The notes under the pieces were generated by a model. It searched no databases. It saw nothing but the letters and a program-made list of their open reading frames with translations, and was not told the origin of the DNA. From assembly GCA_964523015.1 (NCBI GenBank), contig CAZFXN010000007.1, positions 5,545 through 69,544 on the forward strand: a stretch of DNA of 64,000 nt. The letters run 5' to 3'. Origin of the DNA: JAWXBT01 sp964523015. Its GTDB lineage: Bacteria; Bdellovibrionota_C; UBA2361; J135. Below are positions 43,451-51,481 of this stretch, one piece after another; position 1 is the first letter of the stretch; each line of letters starts with the position of its first letter. Made by a program: the position numbers and the translations under genes.

Positions 43451-43822
43451 TTATCTCGAATTTTGATTATCTCTAGCACCACGATCATCAACGATGACGC
43501 CGCCGTTACTACCAAAGATATCCTTTACTGTTTCTTTATGCTGATCTTTCCATGGCTCTGGAGGTTGAGATACTGGGACCGGACCAGAGGTAGAAGTCAC
43601 CTTTACTTTTTTTCCACCAACCACCATCTCTTGACCTGGGATTGTTGGAGGTAGCCGCTGGTCATTTTCAGTATTGTCAATCCTAGCTTCCGATAACTCT
43701 CTAGCGATATGCTCACTTCCTTCATCAGAGTTCGCTGTGTTTTGTAAAATACCATTAGTGATAACTGTGCTTAAAGCAATTACAGAAAACATGTAGGATA
43801 ATCGAAAATTGTGTTTAATCAT
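43451..43822 (-). CDS. Small exported protein of unknown function
   Basis: The chosen start at 43822 gives a 123-residue protein with an N-terminal signal-like segment (LSYMFSVIALSTVITNGIL). The reading frame is open to an ATG at 43861, which would add 13 residues and spoil the signal peptide. The mature part is polar and low in complexity (ELSEARIDNTENDQRLPPTIPGQEMVVGGKKVKVTSTSGPVPVSQPPEPW). No domain recognised. It is divergent from purN and followed by an 18-bp palindrome. Confidence 0.5.
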   Translation of the reverse strand: MIKHNFRLSYMFSVIALSTVITNGILQNTANSDEGSEHIARELSEARIDNTENDQRLPPTIPGQEMVVGGKKVKVTSTSGPVPVSQPPEPWKDQHKETVKDIFGSNGGVIVDDRGARDNQNSR

Positions 43823-43908
43823 GAGTTCACTATAACAAAATAACTTAAATCTGTTAAGCATTTCTTAATTTGCCTTTACCGGGCAAACCTCGTAAATTTA
43901 GGAACGAA

Positions 43909-44574
43909 ATGACAAACAATCTACCATCAGTCGCCGTTTTAATCTCTGGTCGAGGCTCTAATCTAAAAAGCCTTATTGAGGGGGCTAAGTGCTACCGTGT
44001 TACTGAGGTTATCTCAAATACAACTCAGGCAGCTGGACTTAAAATTGCAGAGGCTCATGGAATCAAAACTAGTGCATTTGATAGAGTTCACTTTGATACC
44101 CTCATTCAGCAAAAAAATGCGATCTATGAGGCAACTTTAAAAACTAATCCTGATTATATCTTGCTAGCTGGGTTTATGCAGATCGTTGAAGGAGAATTTG
44201 TCGATAAGGTTTACGGAAAATTAATAAATATTCACCCTTCTTTATTGCCAGCGTTCCCTGGTCTTCACCCTCACGAAAAGGCAATTAAGGCCGGAGCAAA
44301 AGAGCATGGCTGTACTGTGCATGTAGTAGATAGTGGTGTCGATACTGGTCCAATTATTGCCCAGATAAAAGTTGCAGTTGATCCAAAAGATACTGAGGAT
44401 TCCCTGGCTGCAAAAGTTTTAGTAAAAGAGCACTCTCTTTATCCGTGGGTAATAAATAATTTAGCTCTAAAAAAAATTACAATTAATAATCGCACGATAA
44501 ATTGCCGTTCAATAAATTATAGCAAAGATATTTTAGACGAGGCGACTTCGTTAGGGATAATCCTTAATAGCTAA
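43909..44574 (+). CDS. purN: Phosphoribosylglycinamide formyltransferase
   Basis: Transfers formyl from 10-formyl-THF to GAR in purine synthesis. GRGSNLKSLI binds the substrate phosphate; the catalytic residues are visible in NIHPSLLP (Asn and His) and SGVDTGPII (Asp). A C-terminal tail of about 30 residues exceeds the usual length. ATG 43909 is chosen because AGGA lies 5 bases upstream and the protein then starts as the family does; a TTG at 43870 is open upstream. It precedes the UPF0173 hydrolase by 12 bases. Confidence 0.93.
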   Translation: MTNNLPSVAVLISGRGSNLKSLIEGAKCYRVTEVISNTTQAAGLKIAEAHGIKTSAFDRVHFDTLIQQKNAIYEATLKTNPDYILLAGFMQIVEGEFVDKVYGKLINIHPSLLPAFPGLHPHEKAIKAGAKEHGCTVHVVDSGVDTGPIIAQIKVAVDPKDTEDSLAAKVLVKEHSLYPWVINNLALKKITINNRTINCRSINYSKDILDEATSLGIILNS

Positions 44575-44586
44575 AGAAGATATTAT

Positions 44587-45300
44587 ATGAATACTATTAA
44601 ATCAGTTCAGTATGCTGGACATTCTGCTGTACTACTTCACTGTGATGATTACGTTATCGGCATAGATCCTTGGCTTGAAGGAAATCCATTTTGTCCAAAG
44701 GAATTAATAAATCCTGAACAACTTGACCTTATTGTACTAACTCATGGTCACTCGGATCATGCTGGAGATACTGTTAGATTAGCTCTTAAATACAAATCAA
44801 AGGTGGCAGCTACATTTGAGCTTGCCTCGATACTAGCTGGTGAGGGAGTGCCTGAATCTCAGTTAATTTTTATGAATAAGGGCGGCACTGTTTCAGTAGA
44901 CGGCCTAACTATATCGCTAACTAATGCCTTTCATTCTAGCTCCTTTGATTCTCCAAAAAGAGGAACCCTTTATGCTGGAGAGCCGTGTGGTGTTGTAATT
45001 AGAGATGGCAAGAACTCAATCTATCATGCTGGCGATACATCTCTCTTTTTAGACATGGTTTTAATAAAAGAGAATTATCAACCGCAAATTGCATTTTTGC
45101 CGATCGGAGATTGTTTTACGATGAATCCTAAAGAGGCCGCAAAAGCGGCTGCAATTTTAGAAGTAAAGATTGCAATTCCGATTCACTTTGGAACGTTTCC
45201 TTTATTAACTGGAACGCCTAAAGAGTTTACATCTGAGTGTAAGGAGGTTAATGTTTTAGCAGAGGTACTGACTCCTGGGGGTGAACTTTTAATAAAATAG
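44587..45300 (+). CDS. UPF0173-type metallo-beta-lactamase-fold hydrolase
   Basis: 237-residue metal-dependent hydrolase. The metal ligands are seen in THGHSDHAGD, with further His and Asp in IYHAGDTSLFLDM and PIHFGTFPLL. YAGHSAVLL at the N terminus and LPIGDCFTMNPKEAAKAA are typical of UPF0173. Substrate unknown. It follows purN closely and is probably co-transcribed. Confidence 0.9.
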   Translation: MNTIKSVQYAGHSAVLLHCDDYVIGIDPWLEGNPFCPKELINPEQLDLIVLTHGHSDHAGDTVRLALKYKSKVAATFELASILAGEGVPESQLIFMNKGGTVSVDGLTISLTNAFHSSSFDSPKRGTLYAGEPCGVVIRDGKNSIYHAGDTSLFLDMVLIKENYQPQIAFLPIGDCFTMNPKEAAKAAAILEVKIAIPIHFGTFPLLTGTPKEFTSECKEVNVLAEVLTPGGELLIK

Positions 45301-45370
45301 ATCCGTGATAGGGATCAATTCACTGCCGAAAATATGTGTTATTAATAATCCACCACCACTGTTTACCTCT

Positions 45371-45398
45371 GCTTCTTACTTTCGCTTCTTTTACTTTC
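45371..45398 (+). repeat. Direct duplication of about 13 bp in intergenic DNA
   Basis: GCTTCTTACTTTC (45371-45383) is followed at once by GCTTCTTTTACTTTC (45384-45398, two T inserted). It lies in the 147-base gap between UPF0173 and the HNH gene, next to a short copy of the inverted repeat flanking that gene. Confidence 0.5.
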
Positions 45399-45406
45399 AC
45401 TTTCAC

Positions 45407-46690
45407 AGTGGCGGTGATAAAAGTCTAATCAAAGGCGGTGACCTTCTCTACCTTTCCCCAAAAGTCAGCTTATTAAACATCTGGTTGTGTGCTGAACAAA
45501 GGACTCGTAAATTATCCTTTGATGATCTTCCACCGATCCCAAATGGCTTTATATGATCAAAGTTTAGGTAATGTTTCTGAGTACAGCGAACTCCATCCTT
45601 AGATACATAAGAGCACTGAGAATTATCCCGAACTAGAACCTCTCTTTTAAGAGCAGCTGGAATATATCGTAAATTTTCATTATGGGATCTTACCTTTTGA
45701 GTTTTGCCTATAGTTAATGATTTATTAATTAATTCAGTAAAGATACTTTCTAACGATAAGTCAGAGCCTAGTTTATTAGAGAGTTTACTTTTAAGAGATT
45801 GAATCTTATTAAAGACATCTTTAGTGACTGAGAACTTTATCTCATAACGCGTCTCTGGATCTTTAACCGTTGGAACCTCTGATTCTATCGGGTCTAAAAC
45901 CATCTCTTTAAAAAGCTCTAATGATTCACACTCTGGTTTAATCTTAGGAGCTACTATGATCTCCTTTATTACCTCTTTAGGTTTTGATACTGGGGCAACA
46001 ATAGCCATAAGAGATTTCACCTCCATAGCTGATTTGCCAATAATATCCTCCACTCCTGCTTTTTGAGATTTAATAGCTTTAGATCCAGCTACAATTGAGC
46101 AGAGGGTAATATCTCCTTTAAGATAGCTGTCTATACATTTAGGGTGCTCTCTTAAAAATCTAGACGCAGTTATCCTCCTAAAAGCACTTCCCTCTGATAA
46201 ATTTAGCTTTCTAGTACAGTAATCAAATAAGCTAGAGTATCCCTGCGTAAGATAAAGCCCTCTTTTATCAAACTCTCCTAAATGAATTAAAAACTTCAGA
46301 ACTACTGATCGCTCCTTACTTTGTAAGATACCAATTCTCTCTGCTAATTCTGTATTTGATATCTCACTAATATTTTTATTGTTATTCATACTAATCATAA
46401 ACTACCACCATAATTAATTTATCAATTACTTATAGCATGGTGTTTTTTGACGAACGATAAGCCATCACCATCATGAGAACTCAACAAAAGATCCAAAAAC
46501 GAGGTGGCATTTTGTAATTAATTTTTATAGGTGATTTATGGTTCTTTAATTGACATTTAATCACAATTTGTAATCGCATAACGATAAACAAGAAAAATGA
46601 TGTCAAGGTTTTTCTTGCCTATATCCATGATTTTTTATAAATATTCTTATGTTTTTTAGATCTCGTGAGTTGTAAAAATTCACCGCCACT
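45407..46690. mobile_element. Possible small unit with inverted ends around an HNH gene
   Basis: AGTGGCGGTGA at 45407-45417 is repeated in inverted form, TCACCGCCACT, at 46680-46690. Outside both copies the sequences are again similar in inverted orientation (GTGAAAGTGAAAGTAAAAG against ATGGAAGTAATCAGTGAAAGTAG). The only gene inside is the HNH protein. No transposase is present and no target-site duplication was identified. The mobile-element reading is inference. Confidence 0.35.
45448..46398 (-). CDS. HNH endonuclease-domain protein
   Basis: 316 residues. The N-terminal 110 (LAERIGILQSKERSVVLKFLIHLGEFDKRGLYL, FDYCTRKLNLSEGSAFRRITASRFL) match a DNA-binding-like region found before HNH domains in multi-copy families of deltaproteobacterial lineages. 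The C-terminal HNH site is intact: CSYVSKDGVRC, LNFDHIKPFGIGG and NLRVLCSAHNQ. Zinc Cys residues are present. It may be a homing-type or mobile-element nuclease. The start at 46398 has GGTGG about 6 bases upstream. Both sides carry short inverted repeats. Confidence 0.8.
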   Translation of the reverse strand: MISMNNNKNISEISNTELAERIGILQSKERSVVLKFLIHLGEFDKRGLYLTQGYSSLFDYCTRKLNLSEGSAFRRITASRFLREHPKCIDSYLKGDITLCSIVAGSKAIKSQKAGVEDIIGKSAMEVKSLMAIVAPVSKPKEVIKEIIVAPKIKPECESLELFKEMVLDPIESEVPTVKDPETRYEIKFSVTKDVFNKIQSLKSKLSNKLGSDLSLESIFTELINKSLTIGKTQKVRSHNENLRYIPAALKREVLVRDNSQCSYVSKDGVRCTQKHYLNFDHIKPFGIGGRSSKDNLRVLCSAHNQMFNKLTFGER

Positions 46691-46792
46691 ATGGAAGTAA
46701 TCAGTGAAAGTAGAGTTTTAGTAGTCTCTCTATTGGATCTAACTCTATTCAAACTTGCGTAATTCCTATTTTTTCAATAACTTAAACACCTT
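46399..46792. other. 394-base intergenic region upstream of the HNH gene
   Basis: No coding potential seen. It holds one end of the inverted repeat (46680-46690), and a 9-bp inverted repeat (CAAGAAAAA at 46589-46597, TTTTTCTTG at 46609-46617). On the minus strand TTGACA (46606-46601) is followed 17 bases later by CGTTAT, a weak promoter candidate for the HNH gene. Both the HNH gene and the pyruvyl transferase are transcribed away from it. Confidence 0.5.
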
Positions 46793-48010
46793 ATGAAAAA
46801 CACACACCCAGTTATCACTCTACTTGGATCGAACTCTGGAAATAATGCTGGCGACGCGGCTATTTTATCGAGTATTTTGGAAGTGCTTACCTCGCAGATG
46901 CCAAATGCTGAGTTCTTAGTACCTTCAACTAAGCCAAGTTTTACTAAGAATAATTACGGGTCAAAGTACAATGTTAAGGGTATAAACGTGATGCCCTGGA
47001 CTGGAAGTATTAGACTTCTTGGTATCCCAGTAATTAATTGCTTTAGAAAAAGTGATGTGGCCCTAATTTGTGACGGTATAATCTTTGGTAAAAAACTTTT
47101 TAATCCCCTCTTTAATTTTCTAATTACACTCTTTTTTCTAATACCATTTGCAAAACTTTTTAACTGTAAATTAGTTTGCTACTGCACTGGAATTGGCCCG
47201 TTTAGAACTGAAGCAAGTAAATGGATGGCTAAAATTCTAATCAACAATTGCGATTTAGTTTTAATGCGAGAAAGAGATAGCTTAGCGCTCTGTAAAGAGA
47301 TCGGTGTTACTAAAGAGGTAATTCTAACTGGAGACGCTGCTTTTATTAATAAAGTATCAAGCGATGCTCGTACTGAAGATGTAGCAAAGGCTATAGGGAT
47401 TGAACTAAACGCTCCGTTATTTGGTATTAACGTTACTAATTATCTAGATCAGTGGTTAGCTAAAGATGAACGGGTATCAAGTAAGAAAGGGTACGAAAAT
47501 ATTGTCGTAGCAAGTGTCAATAATGCTAAAGCAAAGATCTCTGGTGGATTTACGCCGGTGCTTTTCTCTACACATCCGATGGATATCTCTTTTGCAAAAC
47601 GGGTAGCCCTTAAAACTAATGGAAAGTTTATAAGTAATACAGAGTATCTAAGCCATGACTTAATGGGTATTATGAAGCGGTGCTCCCTATTTATTGGGAT
47701 GCGTTTTCACTCTCTAGTTCTAGCATCCGCTGTAGAGGCTCCAATTATAGGACTTGTTTACGCTCCAAAAGTACGGAGCTATATGCGTCTTTTAGAGTGC
47801 ACAGAATATAGTTTAGAATTAGCAGATCTGACGGAAGAGAAACTAACTAGCACCATCATAAAGGGATGGCAGAACCGAAAAGAGATTCAGCGTCAACAAA
47901 AGCTTGTCGTTGATGAGCTTAAAGAAGGGGCGCGCCGTGCAGCAGTTATTTTAACTGATAGATTTTTTACCCCGAAGTTTTCGGTAACAGAGATTCAAGC
48001 CTCTGCTTAA
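46793..48010 (+). CDS. Polysaccharide pyruvyl transferase family protein
   Basis: 405 residues of the CsaB/WcaK-like family that attaches pyruvate ketals to surface polysaccharides. The N-terminal block LLGSNSGNNAGDAAILSSILEVL, LVCYCTGIGPFRTEASKWMAK, VLMRERDSLALC and the C-terminal LFIGMRFHSLVLASAVEAPIIGLVYAPK with MRFH are characteristic. It has no LPS neighbours in this part of the window. It ends in a 13-bp tandem duplication that includes the stop codon, just before the convergent ispF. Confidence 0.85.
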   Translation: MKNTHPVITLLGSNSGNNAGDAAILSSILEVLTSQMPNAEFLVPSTKPSFTKNNYGSKYNVKGINVMPWTGSIRLLGIPVINCFRKSDVALICDGIIFGKKLFNPLFNFLITLFFLIPFAKLFNCKLVCYCTGIGPFRTEASKWMAKILINNCDLVLMRERDSLALCKEIGVTKEVILTGDAAFINKVSSDARTEDVAKAIGIELNAPLFGINVTNYLDQWLAKDERVSSKKGYENIVVASVNNAKAKISGGFTPVLFSTHPMDISFAKRVALKTNGKFISNTEYLSHDLMGIMKRCSLFIGMRFHSLVLASAVEAPIIGLVYAPKVRSYMRLLECTEYSLELADLTEEKLTSTIIKGWQNRKEIQRQQKLVVDELKEGARRAAVILTDRFFTPKFSVTEIQASA

Positions 48011-48027
48011 CAAATCTGCTTAATAAA
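48002..48027 (+). repeat. 13-bp tandem duplication across a stop codon
   Basis: TCTGCTTAACAAA (48002-48014) is followed by TCTGCTTAATAAA (48015-48027), 12 of 13 identical. The first copy contains the TAA stop of the pyruvyl transferase gene. Confidence 0.9.
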
Positions 48028-48028
48028 T

Positions 48029-48514
48029 TTAGATACTACAACTCTTAGTGAGCAGAACAACTGCTTGAGTAAAGATCCCCTCTCCTCTACCTACAAACCC
48101 TAATCCTTCAGAGGTGGTGGCTTTAATACCACACTGATCAGGTGAAATCTTAAGCACTGATGAGATCTTGTTTTTCATTTCAGAGATATAAGGAGCAATT
48201 TTGGGACGCTCAAGCAATATGGAACAATCAATATTTTCAATACTCCAACCATCTTTTTCTATAAGCTCCCAGGTGTCACTTAAAAGGGTTAGGCTATTAG
48301 CATCTTTCCATTTATGATCATTATCTGGAAATAAACATCCGATATCACCCTTATTGGCAGCACCTAAAAGCGCATCAATAATTGCATGTAGTAACGCATC
48401 AGCATCAGAATGACCGATAAGCCCTTTTTCGTAAGGAATACTTACCCCACCTAAAATTAAAGGTCGGTTAATAACAAACTCATGAATATCTGATCCTAAA
48501 CCAATTCTAATCAT
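48029..48514 (-). CDS. ispF: 2-C-methyl-D-erythritol 2,4-cyclodiphosphate synthase
   Basis: Fifth-step enzyme of the MEP isoprenoid pathway; forms a zinc-dependent trimer. GLGSDIHEF gives the Asp/His metal ligands; GGVSIPYEKGLIGHSDADALLHAIIDALLGAANKGDIG and IKATTSEGLGFVGRGEGI complete the family. ATG 48514 is chosen over 48538 because AGAAGG lies 5-6 bases before it and the protein then has the standard N terminus. Follows the lytic transglycosylase gene. Confidence 0.95.
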   Translation of the reverse strand: MIRIGLGSDIHEFVINRPLILGGVSIPYEKGLIGHSDADALLHAIIDALLGAANKGDIGCLFPDNDHKWKDANSLTLLSDTWELIEKDGWSIENIDCSILLERPKIAPYISEMKNKISSVLKISPDQCGIKATTSEGLGFVGRGEGIFTQAVVLLTKSCSI

Positions 48515-48525
48515 CGACACCTTCT

Positions 48526-48553
48526 TTACTACACCCACATTACCACACCCAAA
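48526..48553 (-). repeat. 14-bp tandem duplication right after a stop codon
   Basis: On the plus strand TTACTACACCCACA (48526-48539) and TTACCACACCCAAA (48540-48553) are 12 of 14 identical. They fill the gap between the lytic transglycosylase stop (48554-48556, minus strand) and the ispF ribosome binding site. Confidence 0.85.
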
Positions 48554-49411
48554 CTATCCTAACCGGCGATGGTCAACGTGAAGTTCCCCGGCCATCTCTA
48601 CAAATCCATATTCTCTGAGGTTTTGCATAATAATTGTAACGGCGATAAATCTTGGAACGTATTGCGCCGTTTGTTTTGTCAAATATCCTTTTCTAGATAG
48701 AGTCCAATAATCCCTGGTTCCTCCTTTTTTGATCGCACGGGAGACTGCGCCCGCACCTGCGTTATAAGCTGCTAAGGCAAGATACCAATCATCAAAATCT
48801 TCATAAAGATCCCTTAAGTGCCTTACTGCTGCCCAGGTTGAGCGAACTGGATCCTTTCTTTCATCTCTAAAAAAATTAATATTTAGGCCATAGTGCCGTC
48901 CTGTTGCTTTCATAAACTGCCAGATACCAGCAGCACCACTTGGACTTACAGCTTTAGGCTCATATGCACTCTCGATAACAGCAACATTTAAAAGCTCAAG
49001 CGGCATCCCCTCTCTTTCAAATAACTCTACCAGCTCATCAAAAAGGTTGGCTCTGTTATTGTAAGATTTAACGATATATTTTCTATGCTGCTCAGTGAAA
49101 TGTTTTATCTCTCTTGTTACTTCTGGAGTGACAATTAATAGAGGAGTCGGATATCGTAATTTTGGTTGAATATGCTTTGAGGAAACAACTTTCTCCTCTT
49201 TCGCTATCGGTTTCTCTACCGGAACCTGCTTCCAATTAAGGCTAGCCTTGGAGGCTGACATAGGGGTTGACGTGGGCATTGAAGCATCAACCAGCAAATG
49301 CTTACTTGCAGCATCATGTCGGGATCCAATCTCTATTGGTGCACAGCCACATAAACAGCCACATAACACAGGAAGTGCGACCATTGGTACGATTAAAAAA
49401 GATATTCGCAT
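48554..49411 (-). CDS. Lytic transglycosylase lipoprotein (SLT family)
   Basis: Cleaves peptidoglycan glycan strands. The N terminus has a Cys-rich lipobox region (VLCGCLCGC, Cys19 or Cys23). The SLT domain shows the catalytic Glu in AVIESAYEP, then SPSGAAGIWQFMKATG and LALAAYNAGAGAVSRAI, closest to MltD. No LysM domain is attached, unlike typical MltD, so wall binding may depend on separate LysM proteins such as those in this window. 285 residues. Confidence 0.9.
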   Translation of the reverse strand: MRISFLIVPMVALPVLCGCLCGCAPIEIGSRHDAASKHLLVDASMPTSTPMSASKASLNWKQVPVEKPIAKEEKVVSSKHIQPKLRYPTPLLIVTPEVTREIKHFTEQHRKYIVKSYNNRANLFDELVELFEREGMPLELLNVAVIESAYEPKAVSPSGAAGIWQFMKATGRHYGLNINFFRDERKDPVRSTWAAVRHLRDLYEDFDDWYLALAAYNAGAGAVSRAIKKGGTRDYWTLSRKGYLTKQTAQYVPRFIAVTIIMQNLREYGFVEMAGELHVDHRRLG

Positions 49412-49736
49412 ATATCAATAAATATATAAGCTATCAGGAAGTCTTAACTATGCCTTGACCCAATATGGTCTTAGGTAGCTAAATCCCTATTGCACCAATT
49501 TGTCTAATAGCCTAGCCTTTAGTTAAACTTACTTAAAGTAAGATGGCTACTTGAATCAACTGCTCGGTAGTTGCATGAGCATAATAGTAGCTTTGCGATG
49601 TAAGGCAAGAGCAAGCGTAAACATTGAGTCTGTAAGTCGTATATAAGACACTGCATCGTGGTAAAAAGTGTCGTGGTAAAAACACGTACGAATATTTGAG
49701 TTTGCCTAGTCGGTAATGCTTTAAGGAATATATATT
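49412..49736. other. 325-base intergenic region between lytic transglycosylase and YkuD-like genes
   Basis: No open reading frame of note. It holds a 15-bp direct duplication (TCGTGGTAAAAAGTG at 49656-49670, then TCGTGGTAAAAACAC at 49671-49685), a possible GACACT/AGTGTC hairpin across the first copy, and the short palindrome TTACTTAAAGTAA. It serves as leader for the divergent genes on both sides; a small RNA cannot be excluded. Confidence 0.5.
49656..49685 (+). repeat. 15-bp tandem duplication in intergenic DNA
   Basis: Two adjacent copies sharing TCGTGGTAAAAA, 12 of 15 identical over the whole unit. Lies about 50 bases upstream of the YkuD-like lipoprotein start. Confidence 0.8.
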
Positions 49737-50450
49737 ATGAAAAAATCAGTATTACTTTTCTTACTCACCTCTTCTTTTACCTTAGTGCTTTTCACAGGTT
49801 GTGGATTCTCTAAGATTTATTCTGATAGCGCTGGTACTCTCAGTTCAATAACTAACGATCAAGACAGCGCAGAACTAGACAGCACAGAAAATGACGATTC
49901 TTTCCGTTCTAATTCTAATAATAAACAGGAATGGGTAAATTCAGGATCGCTCTCGGTGATTCGACCAACTCCAGCTATTAACTCATATGCCAACTCAAGT
50001 AGTACCCACAACATGCTCGCATTTATGCCAGTAAGAGATCCTCTCAATGAGGTGGCAGTTAACACATCTTCATATGCATTAATAATTGATAGAGCTAAAA
50101 GAAGTGCCTCTTTCTATAAAGGAACAGAGGAGCTATTAACTTTTGCAACAGAAATTTCACCTGCACTTAAAGCAGGAAAATTCACAGTTGTTTTAAAACA
50201 GGAAGATCCGCTCTGGTATGCTCCACCTGTCTACTTTTATGCTAGAAATCTTGCAGTTCCTGCAAATGGTACAATTGAGAGGTTTCGTAGAGGTGCTCTT
50301 GGGGATCGAGCAATCTTTATATCACCTGAGATAGCGATACATTCTAGCCCTGTATCAGAGGACAGTATTAATGGGGTGAGATTAAGTCCTCATGATATGA
50401 TGAGTATATACGACAACTTACCTATCAATGCTGCGGTAATTATTCGGTAG
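49737..50450 (+). CDS. YkuD (L,D-transpeptidase)-like lipoprotein lacking the catalytic Cys
   Basis: Signal peptide with lipobox FTGC (Cys22), a Ser/Asn-rich linker, and a C-terminal domain (about 112-237) with the L,D-transpeptidase pattern: YALIIDRAKRSASFYKG, AGKFTVVLKQEDPLWYAPP, and AIHSSP holding the first conserved His (His202). The signature SHGCIRL reads SINGVRL at 210-216, so the nucleophile Cys is Gly213 and its neighbours are changed too; R215 remains. The codon is GGG and the frame is intact. It is probably a non-catalytic wall-binding or regulatory paralogue. Lies upstream of a likely terminator. Confidence 0.68.
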   Translation: MKKSVLLFLLTSSFTLVLFTGCGFSKIYSDSAGTLSSITNDQDSAELDSTENDDSFRSNSNNKQEWVNSGSLSVIRPTPAINSYANSSSTHNMLAFMPVRDPLNEVAVNTSSYALIIDRAKRSASFYKGTEELLTFATEISPALKAGKFTVVLKQEDPLWYAPPVYFYARNLAVPANGTIERFRRGALGDRAIFISPEIAIHSSPVSEDSINGVRLSPHDMMSIYDNLPINAAVIIR

Positions 50451-50534
50451 CAATCGACTTGTATCACGGCAGGATAACTTATCTTAATAACAACCTTCAG
50501 GAAGCTAAAGCTGTGTAGTATTGATTGAAATTTG

Positions 50535-50574
50535 ATCGTATCTCTTTTTTTGTGCAAGATACGATTTGTGTTTT
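50535..50574 (+). terminator. Likely terminator after the YkuD-like gene
   Basis: ATCGTATC (50535-50542) pairs perfectly with GATACGAT (50558-50565) around a 15-nt T-rich loop and is followed by TTGTGTTTT. It is 85 bases after the stop codon at 50450. Confidence 0.5.
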
Positions 50575-50688
50575 AATCTGTGCTGGCTTTAGGTTGATAA
50601 GTTTTGCTTCTTTTTAGCTATGCCCTTGTTTAAGTCGGATAGCTTAAAGCAAAGCAGTTTCTAAACTTTACGATAATACAATCTGGTA

Positions 50689-51393
50689 ATGGGTATGAAG
50701 TTTGAATCTTTAAGCGGTGGTGTCGTTAAACGCAAAGAAAAGAGAGTTGTAGGACTCTTTATTGATGGCACTGGACTTGATAGAGCCACTCGCCGACTCA
50801 AACGTAAAGTAGACCTAGGTCGCCTTGTTCGTGGCGTTACCTCTGGAAGTACACCTGTAGTTGCCCGTTACTATACCCTAATCCCCTACGAGGATGATTC
50901 AAGACAGAGAGCTTTCCTTGATGCCGTCTATAAGGCTGGCCTGACTGTTATCGTTAAACGCCTCCCTCCTAAAGGGATAACTCGACAGGTCAGTGTTGAT
51001 ATGGAGATGGCTGCAGATATCGTTGCCTTTGCTCTAGGTCATACAAATTTTAGCTCCTTAGGTGCATATGATCCTAAGGACTATGTGGCAACTGGAAGCG
51101 CTTTACCAACCGCAATGCCATTTTTAGATGGCTCAAGTGAAAACAACCTAACAATCTCAACACAGAGAAAGATAACTGCCCCTAAGTTACGAATATCAGA
51201 GGAAGATACAGTTCAACGAATCATTACCGTCGTTTGCCCTAGCCGCGAGCTCTCCTATCCTATCTCACTTACAAAAGAATTAGGGGTAGATACTGCTACA
51301 GCTGATTTTGGTAAGTTTAATAATGGGGATATCTTAAAATCTGCAGCCAAATGGATAGACTTATCGGATTCTGAAACAATTTGGCGTGAATAA
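50689..51393 (+). CDS. NYN (PIN-like) domain putative nuclease
   Basis: 234 residues. The N-terminal 150 match LabA/DUF88-type NYN domains, which have a PIN-like nuclease fold: VVGLFIDGTGLDRA gives the first acidic residue, VARYYTLIPYEDDSRQRAFLDAVYKAG the middle and KGITRQVSVDMEMAADIVAFAL a further acidic pair. RNA cleavage is known for some family members; the target here is unknown. The stop codon lies in a 15-bp tandem duplication that repeats it in frame. It precedes dnaB. Confidence 0.78.
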   Translation: MGMKFESLSGGVVKRKEKRVVGLFIDGTGLDRATRRLKRKVDLGRLVRGVTSGSTPVVARYYTLIPYEDDSRQRAFLDAVYKAGLTVIVKRLPPKGITRQVSVDMEMAADIVAFALGHTNFSSLGAYDPKDYVATGSALPTAMPFLDGSSENNLTISTQRKITAPKLRISEEDTVQRIITVVCPSRELSYPISLTKELGVDTATADFGKFNNGDILKSAAKWIDLSDSETIWRE

Positions 51394-51417
51394 TCACGTA
51401 AAGAATAATCAGGTAAA
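51388..51417 (+). repeat. 15-bp in-frame tandem duplication that repeats a stop codon
   Basis: GAATAATCACGTAAA (51388-51402) is followed by GAATAATCAGGTAAA (51403-51417), 14 of 15 identical. The first copy carries the stop codon of the NYN gene, and because the unit is 15 bases the second copy supplies another TAA in the same frame. Confidence 0.93.
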
Positions 51418-51481
51418 GTAGTACCACTGATTTTTTCATTTCCATTGCCTTAAGAGTCGGTTAATTGTTATATCAGAGGCA

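Noticed and set aside
45305..45556. 83-codon plus-strand reading frame after the UPF0173 hydrolase gene
   Set aside because: It overlaps the end of the HNH gene on the other strand, is rich in low-complexity Phe, Ser and Thr from the simple-sequence DNA, and has no start signal or recognisable domain.
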